Shown: positions 1 through 7,125 of the stretch, piece after piece
Layout: each line of letters begins with the position of its first letter
Numbering within the stretch: position 1 is the first letter of the stretch
Source: Beijerinckiaceae bacterium
GTDB taxonomy: Bacteria > Pseudomonadota > Alphaproteobacteria > Rhizobiales > Beijerinckiaceae
Reading direction: 5' to 3'
Length of the DNA stretch: 13,753 bases
Assembly (NCBI GenBank): GCA_947458675.1
Contig: CANHAW010000016.1
Location: 1-13,753, forward strand
The notes under the pieces: model-generated
The model's input: the letters and a program-made list of their open reading frames with translations, nothing else
Databases searched by the model: none
What the model was told of the DNA's origin: nothing
Position numbers and translations under genes: made by a program

Positions 1-1673
1 GCATTGACCGACAAGGTTGAATCATCGACTGGCGCGCCATCCGAAATCATCATGAGAATCCGGCGCTGTTCGGTGCGCGCAAGCAGGCGCTTGTGCGCCC
101 AATCAAGCGCCTCTCCGTCGATATTCTCCTTGAGCAGGCCTTCGCGCATCATCAGCCCAAGATTGCGCCGCGCGCGACGCCAAGGTGCATCCGCGGCCTT
201 GTAAACGATATGGCGCAAATCGTTGAGGCGTCCCGGATTGGCAGGCTTGCCGGCCTGCAGCCAGGATTCGCGCGATTGTCCGCCCTTCCAGGCGCGTGTG
301 GTGAAGCCGAGAATCTCGACCTTCACGCCGCAACGCTCGAGCGTTCGCGCCAGAATATCGGCGCAAGTCGCCGCTACCGTAATGGGGCGACCGCGCATGG
401 AACCCGAATTGTCGAGCAGCAGCGTCACAACCGTATCGCGGAAATCTGTATCTTTCTCGCGCTTGAAGGAGAGCGGCTGCTGCGGATCGATAATGATGCG
501 CGACAGGCGCGCGGGATCGAGCATGCCCTCTTCAATGTCGAATTCCCATGAGCGATTCTGCTGCGCCATGAGGCGCCGCTGCAGACGGTTCGCCAGTCGC
601 GCGACAATCGCCGACATGTGCTGCAATTGCTTGTCGAGATAGGCGCGCAGACGCTCGAGTTCTTCGGGCTCGCAGAGTTCTTCGGCCAGAACCATTTCAT
701 CGAATTTATTGGTAAAGGCCTTGTAATCGGGGCCGCGATGCTGCGCCTCGCCATGCACGGGCGGACGGCGGCTTTCGCGCGATTCCTCGTCATCCCCCTC
801 GCCTTCTTCATCCAGCATGTCGCCGGAGGGCGCTTCGGACGCATCCATCTCGCCCTCTTCGAGCTCGTCGGTGGATTCGTCCGTTTTCTCCATCTGCATG
901 GCCTCGCCGGATCCCTCGAGGTCGTCGCCCTCGGCCTCCTCCGGGTCCTGCGAATCCTGATCCTGTTCGGCGCCATCCTGTTCGCCGGTCTCATTATCGT
1001 CGAGGGACGCCTCGTCCATCATGTCGAGATTGGCGAGCAATTTCTGGATGGCGCGGCCGAAGGCGAGCTGGTTTTCAATGGAATCGCCCAGCTTGGCGAG
1101 TTCTTCGCCGGCGCGCGATTCGATGATCGGCCGCCAGAGATCGACAAGTTTCTGCGCGGATTTTGGCGGCGGCAGGCCAGTGAGACGCTCGCGCACCATC
1201 AGCGCAACCGCATCTTCCATCGGCGCATCGGCGCGATCGGTGACCTCGGCATAAGTGCCGCGATGATAACGATCCTCAAGCATGGCGGCGAGATTGGACG
1301 ATACGCCCTCCATGCGCCTTGCGCCGATCGATTCGACGCGCGCCTGTTCAACGGCTTCAAAAACGGCGCGCGCATTTTGCTGCTGGGGAAGCAGTTTGCG
1401 ATGCGTGCGCTCATCGTGACAGGCAAGACGCAGCGCCATGGAATCCGCATGGCCGCGCACAATGGCTGCTTCGCGCGGCGAGAGCTTGCGCGCAGGCTCG
1501 GGCAGACGCGCCTTCGCGCCCTCGCCCGTGCCCACCAGCGCCGGACGGTCCGGCGCATAAGTGACCTCAAGCTCATGAGCCCCCGACATGGCGCGCATGC
1601 ACGAGGCAACAGCCCGTTTGAACGGCTCCTGCGGCGCGTCTGGTTTGGTCGACGGCTTGCGATTGGTCGTCAT
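1..1673 (-). CDS. cobT: Aerobic cobaltochelatase subunit CobT (3' end outside window)
   Basis: CobT is the MIDAS subunit of the CobNST cobaltochelatase, which uses ATP to insert cobalt into hydrogenobyrinic acid a,c-diamide in the aerobic B12 pathway. It pairs with the AAA+ subunit CobS in the cytoplasm. The frame is open from the ATG at 1673 to the left edge, giving 557 complete codons; the family is about 630 residues, so roughly 70 are missing. Order: a helical N-terminal region (1-217), a strongly acidic Asp/Glu/Ser-rich linker (about 218-310), then a von Willebrand A domain. The VWA domain shows the MIDAS motif DNSGSM (D421, S423, S425). A later segment, [10 protein letters not shown], fits the second MIDAS strand. 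The start overlaps the stop of the DUF2442 gene as ATGA, which suggests translational coupling. The Shine-Dalgarno is weak (GGAACGGA), consistent with coupling. The family assignment is very secure. Confidence 0.96.
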   Translation of the reverse strand, partial: MTTNRKPSTKPDAPQEPFKRAVASCMRAMSGAHELEVTYAPDRPALVGTGEGAKARLPEPARKLSPREAAIVRGHADSMALRLACHDERTHRKLLPQQQNARAVFEAVEQARVESIGARRMEGVSSNLAAMLEDRYHRGTYAEVTDRADAPMEDAVALMVRERLTGLPPPKSAQKLVDLWRPIIESRAGEELAKLGDSIENQLAFGRAIQKLLANLDMMDEASLDDNETGEQDGAEQDQDSQDPEEAEGDDLEGSGEAMQMEKTDESTDELEEGEMDASEAPSGDMLDEEGEGDDEESRESRRPPVHGEAQHRGPDYKAFTNKFDEMVLAEELCEPEELERLRAYLDKQLQHMSAIVARLANRLQRRLMAQQNRSWEFDIEEGMLDPARLSRIIIDPQQPLSFKREKDTDFRDTVVTLLLDNSGSMRGRPITVAATCADILARTLERCGVKVEILGFTTRAWKGGQSRESWLQAGKPANPGRLNDLRHIVYKAADAPWRRARRNLGLMMREGLLKENIDGEALDWAHKRLLARTEQRRILMMISDGAPVDDSTLSVN

Positions 1674-2014
1674 GCAGCGTGATCCGTTCCGGGACGGAAA
1701 CATCCCGTCTGTGAAATAGCGCGATGCATGGCGTCGGGTGCGAGATCAAGCCCGTTAGGCCAGACAATCGCGCCGTGCTCGACGCGCACAGCACCAAACA
1801 GGGATTCATCTTTCAGGGACGAAAAAACGCCCGCCCCGCTCGAGACTATCAAAGAGGCCATCTGGACTTCGCCCTCAAGACCATCCACGAAACGCACCTC
1901 GAGTTTGTAATTGCTTTTGGCAATGACGGCGGCCACGCGCCAAGGCGCCTTGGAAACCGGCATGCCCATTACGGGAGCGGCGCTATTTTCTTTGGATGCT
2001 GATTGGTTGCGCAT
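1670..2014 (-). CDS. DUF2442 domain protein inside the cobS-cobT operon
   Basis: Small protein (114 aa) recognised as DUF2442 from its pattern: a strand with KLEVRFVDG followed by EGEV, a central '[12 protein letters not shown]' segment, and the closing '[12 protein letters not shown]'. No biochemical role is established for the family. Members are often encoded next to a DUF4160 gene, as here. Three in-frame starts exist. I chose the ATG at 2014 because GGAGG lies about 10 nt upstream, inside the DUF4160 gene. The ATG at 1969 forms a TAATG junction with the DUF4160 stop, gives a 99-residue product that still holds the whole domain, but has no clear Shine-Dalgarno. The ATG at 2059 would lengthen the overlap to 91 nt. 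The stop overlaps the cobT start as ATGA. The role may be antitoxin-like or regulatory, but that is inference. Confidence 0.8.
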   Translation of the reverse strand: MRNQSASKENSAAPVMGMPVSKAPWRVAAVIAKSNYKLEVRFVDGLEGEVQMASLIVSSGAGVFSSLKDESLFGAVRVEHGAIVWPNGLDLAPDAMHRAISQTGCFRPGTDHAA

Positions 2015-2229
2015 AGATTCCAATCCTCCATCAATTCCAAACGATGTTCCGTCGCCCATTCAAGCACCAGAACCAAAGCCCGCCTGGGCAGACGCCCCTC
2101 CAGAACCTCAAGGGTCCGGATGTCGATCAACACTTCATCTTCGCCGTAAAGCGCGTGGAAATGCGGTGGTGCGTGGTCCTGCCAGAACATTTGGATCGCA
2201 ATGCCGTAGAAAAGCGAGATCGTCGGCAT
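1969..2229 (-). CDS. DUF4160 domain protein
   Basis: Compact 86-residue protein matching DUF4160 along its whole length. It has the N-terminal 'MPTISLFYGI', a conserved 'DHAPPHFHA' segment (H19, H23, H25), the 'IDIRTLEVLEG' strand, and a C-terminal helix 'RALVLVLEWATEH'. The clustered histidines could bind a metal or form a catalytic site; this is inference. The gene starts 16 nt after the cobS stop and overlaps the DUF2442 gene by 46 nt if that gene starts at 2014. No membrane segment or signal peptide is seen. DUF4160/DUF2442 pairs occur in many bacteria and resemble toxin-antitoxin modules in size and arrangement, but I know of no demonstrated activity. Which partner would be the toxin cannot be told from the sequence. 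Confidence 0.85.
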   Translation of the reverse strand: MPTISLFYGIAIQMFWQDHAPPHFHALYGEDEVLIDIRTLEVLEGRLPRRALVLVLEWATEHRLELMEDWNLCATNQHPKKIAPLP

Positions 2230-2245
2230 TGCGGTCCAGCTCTCG

Positions 2246-3232
2246 TCAGCTTAACGCCACATTGACGGCGCTTTCCGGCAATTCCTGGCCGAAGCAGCGC
2301 TGATAGAATTCGGCAACAAGCGTGCGCTCGAGTTCGTCGCATTTGTTGAGGAAGGTCAGCCGGAAAGCAAAGCCGACATCCTTGAAAATGTCCGCATTTT
2401 CCGACCAGGTGATCACCGTGCGCGGGCTCATGACGGTCGACAGATCGCCGGCCATGAAAGCATTGCGCGTGAGATCGGCCACGCGAACCATCTTGTTCAC
2501 GATGTCGCGGCCTTCCTTCAGTTTCTTGTAATGCGGCGACTTGGCGAGGACGATGTCCACTTCCTTGTCATGCGGCAGATAATTCAGCGTCGTCACGATG
2601 GACCAGCGGTCCATCTGCGCCTGATTGATCTGCTGCGTGCCGTGATAGAGACCCGACGTATCGCCAAGACCGACCGTATTGGCGGTGGCAAACAGGCGGA
2701 AGGCGGGATGAGGACGAATGACGCGGCTCTGGTCGAGCAAGGTCAGACGGCCGGAGGATTCAAGCACGCGCTGAATGACGAACATGACATCCGGACGGCC
2801 GGCATCATATTCATCGAACACGAGTGCAATATTGCGTTGATAGGCCCAGGGCAGAATGCCGTCGCGGAATTCGGTGACCTGCTTGCCATCCTGCAGCACG
2901 ATCGCATCCTTGCCGACGAGATCGATGCGCGAGACATGGCTGTCGAGGTTGATGCGGATCGAGGGCCAATTGAGGCGCGCTGCAACCTGTTCGATATGGG
3001 TCGACTTGCCGGTGCCGTGATAGCCCGTGACGATCACGCGACGATTGCGGGCAAAGCCGGCCAGAATGGCGAGCGTCGTGTCGCGATCGAAAAGATAGTC
3101 CTTGTCGAGCTCGGGCACATGTTCGCTTCCTGCCGAAAAGGCGGGAACATCCATATCTGTGTCGATCCCGAAGACCTGGCGCACGGAAACCTTGGTATCC
3201 GGCAGGCCGGTCGGCGTTTCTGTCTTTTGCAT
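2246..3232 (-). CDS. cobS: Aerobic cobaltochelatase subunit CobS
   Basis: CobS is the AAA+ ATPase subunit of the CobNST cobaltochelatase and forms a ring complex with CobT that drives cobalt insertion by CobN. Seen in the 328-residue product: an N-terminal segment before the AAA+ core, Walker [10 protein letters not shown] (70-78), Walker B LVFDEYD (137-143), sensor-1-like FATANT (181-186), and an arginine in MDRW (R209) that could act as the arginine finger. The length matches the family, about 330 residues. I set the start at the ATG at 3232 because GGAGG sits just upstream. An in-frame ATG at 3271 would add 13 residues of poor quality. The gene follows the J-domain gene after 107 nt and precedes the DUF4160 gene by 16 nt. 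Confidence 0.96.
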   Translation of the reverse strand: MQKTETPTGLPDTKVSVRQVFGIDTDMDVPAFSAGSEHVPELDKDYLFDRDTTLAILAGFARNRRVIVTGYHGTGKSTHIEQVAARLNWPSIRINLDSHVSRIDLVGKDAIVLQDGKQVTEFRDGILPWAYQRNIALVFDEYDAGRPDVMFVIQRVLESSGRLTLLDQSRVIRPHPAFRLFATANTVGLGDTSGLYHGTQQINQAQMDRWSIVTTLNYLPHDKEVDIVLAKSPHYKKLKEGRDIVNKMVRVADLTRNAFMAGDLSTVMSPRTVITWSENADIFKDVGFAFRLTFLNKCDELERTLVAEFYQRCFGQELPESAVNVALS

Positions 3233-3306
3233 CCTACCTCCGTACCCGCGAACGTCATGCGCGCGGGGCATAATCTGGGTCTGGAACCTTGGGGCCCCGA
3301 CCGGGC

Positions 3307-3324
3307 GCCGCGCAAAGACGCGGC
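3307..3324 (-). repeat. Short inverted repeat between the J-domain gene and cobS
   Basis: A perfect 6-bp stem (GCCGCG/CGCGGC) with a 6-nt loop lies in the 107-nt gap. The heptamer CAAAGAC occurs at 3313-3319 and again at 3324-3330, an 11-nt tandem spacing. No U-tract follows on the minus strand, so an intrinsic terminator is not supported. No B12-box-like or cobalamin riboswitch structure is evident, and the gap is too short for one. Confidence 0.35.
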
Positions 3325-3339
3325 AAAGACCCTGCCCGC

Positions 3340-3939
3340 TCAGGCGAGCTTGGCCGATTTCAAAAAATTATAGGCGTGGATGATCTCACGCAGGCGGTCT
3401 TCCAGCGACCTGTCGCCGCCATTGGCGTCGGGGTGCAGCCGTTTGACCAGCTCCTTGTAGCGCGCCTTGATCGTTTCTGCATCAGCCGTTTCATCGAGCC
3501 CGAGCGTATTCAGGGCTTTCATGGCAGCCAACCCATAACGTGGCCGGCGGGGGCGGTCTTCGCCCGGCCCGCGGGCCCGGTCACGGAACATGCCCAAAGG
3601 ATCGACGAAGCCCTCCGGCTCCACCCCCTCCTCGCGATGACCCTTGCCCGCCCGGTTCACCCCCATATTCCAGGTCGGACGATGGCCGACAACGGCTTCC
3701 TTCTGATATTTGGCGACATCCTCGTCGCTCATGCCCCGAAAATAATTATAGGAGGCATTATATTCGCGCACATGATCGAGGCAGAACGAGAAATATTGGC
3801 CCTCGCGCAGGCGTCCCTTGGGCGCGCGATGGGCGCCGGGCGCCTCGCAGCCGGGGTGCTCGCAACGCAGGGTCGCGGCATCCGGCTGGGGTTCCGGCTT
3901 GACCCTGATGCGCTTGAACAATGGTGAATTCAAATCCAT
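3340..3939 (-). CDS. J-domain (DnaJ-like) protein with a Cys/His cluster
   Basis: A 199-residue protein with a C-terminal J domain (about 139-195) carrying the HPD tripeptide (169-171), which stimulates Hsp70 (DnaK) ATPase activity. The N-terminal half is not a canonical DnaJ arrangement. It has C26-x4-C31 and C53-x2-H56, which could form one zinc site, in a segment rich in basic residues, followed by a Gly/Arg/Pro-rich linker (about 95-135). It lacks the G/F region, the CXXCXGXG repeats and the substrate-binding domains of DnaJ, so it is a specialised co-chaperone. It precedes cobS by 107 nt on the same strand. This pairing may assist the cobaltochelatase ATPase complex, but that is inference from position. 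No Shine-Dalgarno precedes the ATG; see the promoter candidate just upstream. Confidence 0.88.
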   Translation of the reverse strand: MDLNSPLFKRIRVKPEPQPDAATLRCEHPGCEAPGAHRAPKGRLREGQYFSFCLDHVREYNASYNYFRGMSDEDVAKYQKEAVVGHRPTWNMGVNRAGKGHREEGVEPEGFVDPLGMFRDRARGPGEDRPRRPRYGLAAMKALNTLGLDETADAETIKARYKELVKRLHPDANGGDRSLEDRLREIIHAYNFLKSAKLA

Positions 3940-3947
3940 CGGCGGAC

Positions 3948-3975
3948 ATTATGGGTGCGGCGCGCCCCCGGCAAG
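3948..3975 (-). promoter_or_regulatory. Candidate promoter of the J-domain gene, possibly leaderless
   Basis: On the minus strand a CATAAT hexamer (3953 to 3948) lies 8 nt before the ATG at 3939, with CTTGCC/TTGCCG 15-16 nt further upstream. If this is the -10 element, transcription would begin at or within about two bases of the start codon. That fits the lack of a Shine-Dalgarno. The spacer is short and the -35 element is imperfect, so this is tentative. Confidence 0.33.
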
Positions 3976-4161
3976 GCAGAGTGGCGAAGTAACGCTGGCC
4001 GGAAGCACTTGTGCGCGACCGGTTCGGGAGATTTCGTGCGCCGGCGCGATTTTTCCACCCATGGCCGGAAAAAAACCCACAGAATTGCGAAAAGATTCTC
4101 CGGCCGTCTGTGCTAGTAAACCGCCAGATCGGCCGGATCGGGCCCAAACAGAGAGACGGAC

Positions 4162-4467
4162 ATGGCGCACGACGGCACCAGCGTAAAGGACACGATCGCA
4201 GCTAAATTGCAGGCGGCCCTTGCGCCGTCTTCACTCGAAGTGATCGACGAATCCGACCAGCATGCCGGTCATATGTTTCACCCAGGCGGCGTCGAGCCGC
4301 GGGGGGAGACCCATTTCAGGATCAAAATCGTCTCGGCGACTTTTTCAGGCCAAAGCCGGCTCGAGCGCCATCGCACGATCAATCATGTGGTGGCCGAGGA
4401 ATTGCGCGCCGGCGTCCATGCTCTTGCCATTGAGGCACGCGCGCCCGGCGAGGCACCAAGGCGATAG
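4162..4467 (+). CDS. bolA: BolA family protein
   Basis: A 101-residue BolA-family protein. The family forms [2Fe-2S] complexes with monothiol glutaredoxins and takes part in iron-sulfur trafficking, iron sensing and stress morphology. Visible hallmarks are the helix-strand start 'KLQAALAPSSLEVIDES', the 'HAGH' segment (H34, H37), 'GETHFRIKIVS' (49-58), 'RLERHRTIN' (66-74) and the C-terminal 'VHALAIEARAPGE'. H70 and H85 are in the positions of family histidines proposed as cluster ligands. The start at 4162 follows GAGAGACGGAC, an acceptable ribosome site. The gene is divergent from the J-domain gene across a 222-nt gap and is followed by a 100-nt gap without a clear terminator. Its glutaredoxin partner is not in this window. 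Confidence 0.95.
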   Translation: MAHDGTSVKDTIAAKLQAALAPSSLEVIDESDQHAGHMFHPGGVEPRGETHFRIKIVSATFSGQSRLERHRTINHVVAEELRAGVHALAIEARAPGEAPRR

Positions 4468-4567
4468 CCACGAAATTGCCTCAGGCAGGCGGAATATCGG
4501 AGCATGTTAGGAACGGATTAGGAGTCAAAGGCTGAAGCTTTGCCACGACATTCCCGATTCGGGCAGG

Positions 4568-5941
4568 ATGAGGTCGATGAGCGTGTTTTCGAGGCGCAGA
4601 GGATGGGCGAGCCTGATCGCCGCGGGGCTTGCCATTGCGGGCAGTGCGCAGGCGTCCCATGCCGCGCCTTCGCTCGTGGCTGATCTTGTCACCGGCCATG
4701 TCATTTCCCATGAGGATGGCACACGCCCCTGGTATCCCGCATCTCTGACCAAACTCATGACGGCCTATGTTGCGCTGAAAGCCGTGCGCGAAGGCCGTGT
4801 GACGATGGACACGCCTTTCGTCATGTCGGCGCGCGCCGCGCGCGTGGCGCCTTCCAAAATGGGATTTAATCCCGGCACGGAGGTGACGCTCGATAATGCG
4901 CTGAAAATGCTGATGGTGAAATCGGCGAATGACATTGCCATCATGATCGCCGAAGGCATTTCGGGATCGGTGGAAGGTTTTTCGGCAGAAATGAATGCGG
5001 CCGCGCGCCAGATCGGCATGCGCCAATCGCATTTCCTCAATCCGCATGGATTGCATGAAGCAAACCATGTCAGTTCGGCGCGCGACATGGCCATGCTCGC
5101 GCGCGCCTTGCATATGCAATTCCCCGAACGCGCCGATCTCTATGGAATTGGCGCGCTCAAACTCGGCGACCGGATCATGCCGACGCATAATGGCCTGATC
5201 GGCCGTTATCCTGGCGCGGACGGGATGAAGACCGGATTCGTCTGCGCTTCCGGTTTCAATGTCGTTGCCAGCGCCATTCGTGGTGGACGCCAGATTGTCG
5301 TCGTTGTCATGGGCTCGCCCAATGCCAGATCACGCACAATCAAGGCCGCCAATCTTTTCGATGCGGGCTTTGCCTCATCCAGCTTTTTCCGCCCGACATC
5401 GCTTGCGGCCATGGCCGACCAGCCCGGACCGCCGCCCAATATGCGCGAGGATATTTGCGGCAAGAACCGGTCGCGCGTGGTGCAGGAGGACGATCTCGCC
5501 GTCATGACACCGCAGCAGGGTGGCGAAGATAATGCGGCCGCTTTTTTCGCCAATGATGGGCGGGCATCAGGACGCCAATTTGTCATGGGGCCGCGCCCCA
5601 ATTTCGAACCGGTCGATGTTTTTATTGGCCGCAAATCTGGCTGGACGGGGCCGGTGGCCCAGGCCATGCCAGCCGCCGTCGTTGTTGCAGGAGCTGCCGG
5701 CGCAGCAGCGCGATCGCTGGCGTCTCCGCAACCGAACGTCGGGACAACGGCGTCTCGCGCCATTGCGGTGAAAAGCACAAGCGACAAAAAGCCCGAACAG
5801 AAAATGGCATCGAGCAAGCCGACGCAGAAAAAAGCGGCTGTGAAAACGAAGAAGCCGGAACAGAAAAAATCCGTCAAAAAGCCGGAGAAAAAGAAAGTCC
5901 CGGCCAAACCCGCCACGCAGAACAAGGTCAAGACGCAATGA
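4568..5941 (+). CDS. Secreted D-alanyl-D-alanine carboxypeptidase (peptidase S11) with Lys-rich tail
   Basis: A low-molecular-mass penicillin-binding protein that trims the terminal D-Ala from peptidoglycan stem peptides in the periplasm. The 457-residue product begins with a signal peptide: an Arg-rich n-region, a hydrophobic core (about 13-25) and an AXA-type site near 'ASHA' (30-33). The serine-enzyme motifs are complete: SLTK (S59, K62), SAN (119-121) and KTG (221-223). The catalytic domain ends near residue 280. A long low-complexity extension follows, with an Ala-rich stretch (about 368-385) and a final Lys/Pro/Gln-rich tail (402-457). The tail may bind anionic wall or membrane polymers; it lacks the amphipathic anchor typical of DacA/DacC. 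The start is 4568, or 4577 with three fewer residues; neither has a strong ribosome site. The stop overlaps the next start as ATGA. Confidence 0.93.
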   Translation: MRSMSVFSRRRGWASLIAAGLAIAGSAQASHAAPSLVADLVTGHVISHEDGTRPWYPASLTKLMTAYVALKAVREGRVTMDTPFVMSARAARVAPSKMGFNPGTEVTLDNALKMLMVKSANDIAIMIAEGISGSVEGFSAEMNAAARQIGMRQSHFLNPHGLHEANHVSSARDMAMLARALHMQFPERADLYGIGALKLGDRIMPTHNGLIGRYPGADGMKTGFVCASGFNVVASAIRGGRQIVVVVMGSPNARSRTIKAANLFDAGFASSSFFRPTSLAAMADQPGPPPNMREDICGKNRSRVVQEDDLAVMTPQQGGEDNAAAFFANDGRASGRQFVMGPRPNFEPVDVFIGRKSGWTGPVAQAMPAAVVVAGAAGAAARSLASPQPNVGTTASRAIAVKSTSDKKPEQKMASSKPTQKKAAVKTKKPEQKKSVKKPEKKKVPAKPATQNKVKTQ

Positions 5942-7125
5942 ATGAGGGTCAGCCAGATTCCATTCTGACACGCCGTCCGCCGCCGCCCATTCCTGTTTCG
6001 ATTCTGACCGGATTTCTCGGAGCGGGAAAAACAACGCTCCTCAATCGGCTTTTGCGCGATCCCGCCCTGTCCGACACTCTGGTTCTGATCAATGAATTTG
6101 GCGAGATCGGGCTCGATCATCTGCTTGTCGAGCGCGCCGATGGCGACATGATCCTCATGTCGTCGGGTTGCCTGTGCTGCACGATTCGCGGTGATCTCGT
6201 TTCGACGCTGGAAGATCTTCTCAAGCGGCGGGACAATGGCCGTATCACGCCCTTCCAGCGCGTGCTGATTGAAACGACGGGCCTCGCCGATCCTGCTCCC
6301 GTGCTGCATACGATCATGTTCCACCCCTATCTGATGTTGCGCTACCGGCTGGAGGGCGTGATCACGCTGGTGGATGCGGTCAACGGCTCATCGACGCTCG
6401 GTTCGCATGAGGAATCGGTGAAACAGGCCGCCGTTGCCGACAGGCTCGTTCTGTCAAAGACCGATCTTGTTTCCGACCGGGCCGATTTGGAAAATCTCGA
6501 AGCGCGCCTGTCGGCGCTCAATCCTGCTGCGCGTATCTTTGAGGCACGTAACGTCTCGGCCGCGCAGCTTCTCGATGCCGGGCTTTACAATCCAGAAACA
6601 AAGACGCCCGATGTCGCGCGCTGGCTGAATGCCGAGGCGGTCGAGCATGCGCAATCGCACGGCCATCACCATCATCACGATCATCATGGGCACGATCATC
6701 ACCATCATGGCCATGCTCACCATCACGATGTGAATCGTCATGATGCGCGCATCCGCGCCCATTGCCTGCGCTCCGACAAGCCGCTCGATCCACGCGGCTT
6801 CGATCTGTTCTTGAATATGCTGCGGGAGTTTCATGGCCCGAGCCTGCTACGGGTCAAAGGCATTGTGGCGCTCTCGGATGATCTTTCGCGTCCGCTCGTC
6901 ATTCATGGCGTGCAACATGTCTTCCATCCACCGATCAGGCTCGATGCCTGGCCGGATGACGATCATTCGACGCGGATTGTTTTTATTCTGAAAGATCTGA
7001 CGGTCGATTTTGTCGAAAAGCTCTGGGCGGCTTTTGCCAATATTGCGCGCACAGACACGCCCGATCGCGACGCGCTCGAGAATAATCCGCTGGCGCCGGG
7101 ATCGAAGAGCGGATTGTTCAGCTAG
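5938..7125 (+). CDS. COG0523/CobW-family metal-binding GTPase with His-rich loop
   Basis: A G3E-type GTPase of the CobW/COG0523 family, which act as metallochaperones or insertases, often for zinc or cobalt. The 395-residue protein shows Walker A GFLGAGKTT (25-33), the CXCC metal motif GCLCCT (C78, C80, C81), the switch/Walker B segment ETTGLADP (112-119), and SKTD (173-176) in place of NKxD. A His-rich loop (242-264) contains 16 His in the 21 residues 243-263 and separates the GTPase domain from the CobW C-terminal domain (about 275-375). The start shares ATGA with the carboxypeptidase stop. Although cobS and cobT are nearby, the gene is not in their operon. The His loop argues as much for zinc or nickel handling as for cobalt, so no symbol is given. 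The stop lies inside CTAG, shared with the convergent gene. Confidence 0.92.
   Translation: MNEGQPDSILTRRPPPPIPVSILTGFLGAGKTTLLNRLLRDPALSDTLVLINEFGEIGLDHLLVERADGDMILMSSGCLCCTIRGDLVSTLEDLLKRRDNGRITPFQRVLIETTGLADPAPVLHTIMFHPYLMLRYRLEGVITLVDAVNGSSTLGSHEESVKQAAVADRLVLSKTDLVSDRADLENLEARLSALNPAARIFEARNVSAAQLLDAGLYNPETKTPDVARWLNAEAVEHAQSHGHHHHHDHHGHDHHHHGHAHHHDVNRHDARIRAHCLRSDKPLDPRGFDLFLNMLREFHGPSLLRVKGIVALSDDLSRPLVIHGVQHVFHPPIRLDAWPDDDHSTRIVFILKDLTVDFVEKLWAAFANIARTDTPDRDALENNPLAPGSKSGLFS

Noticed and set aside
618..1682. 354-codon plus-strand open frame
   Set aside because: It is antisense to cobT, whose MIDAS motif and acidic linker are clear. The product shows no domain.
3233..3339. Cobalamin riboswitch ahead of cobS
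   Set aside because: The gap is only 107 nt and shows no B12-box-like element or the expected multi-stem layout.
2531..3373. 280-codon plus-strand open frame
   Set aside because: It is antisense to cobS, which carries complete AAA+ motifs.
4051..4067. Possible terminator (GCGCCGGCGC then a short T-run)
   Set aside because: The palindrome allows at most a 3-bp stem with a usable loop, and it lies upstream of bolA rather than after any plus-strand gene.
4468..4567. Short gene or terminator between bolA and the carboxypeptidase
   Set aside because: Only tiny inverted repeats (TGCCTCAGGCA, CCCGATTCGGG) with 1-nt centres are present, and no frame with a ribosome site is seen.
5206..6324. 372-codon minus-strand open frame spanning two genes
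   Set aside because: It is antisense to both the carboxypeptidase tail and the GTPase. The Phe/Leu-rich part is the complement of the Lys tail.
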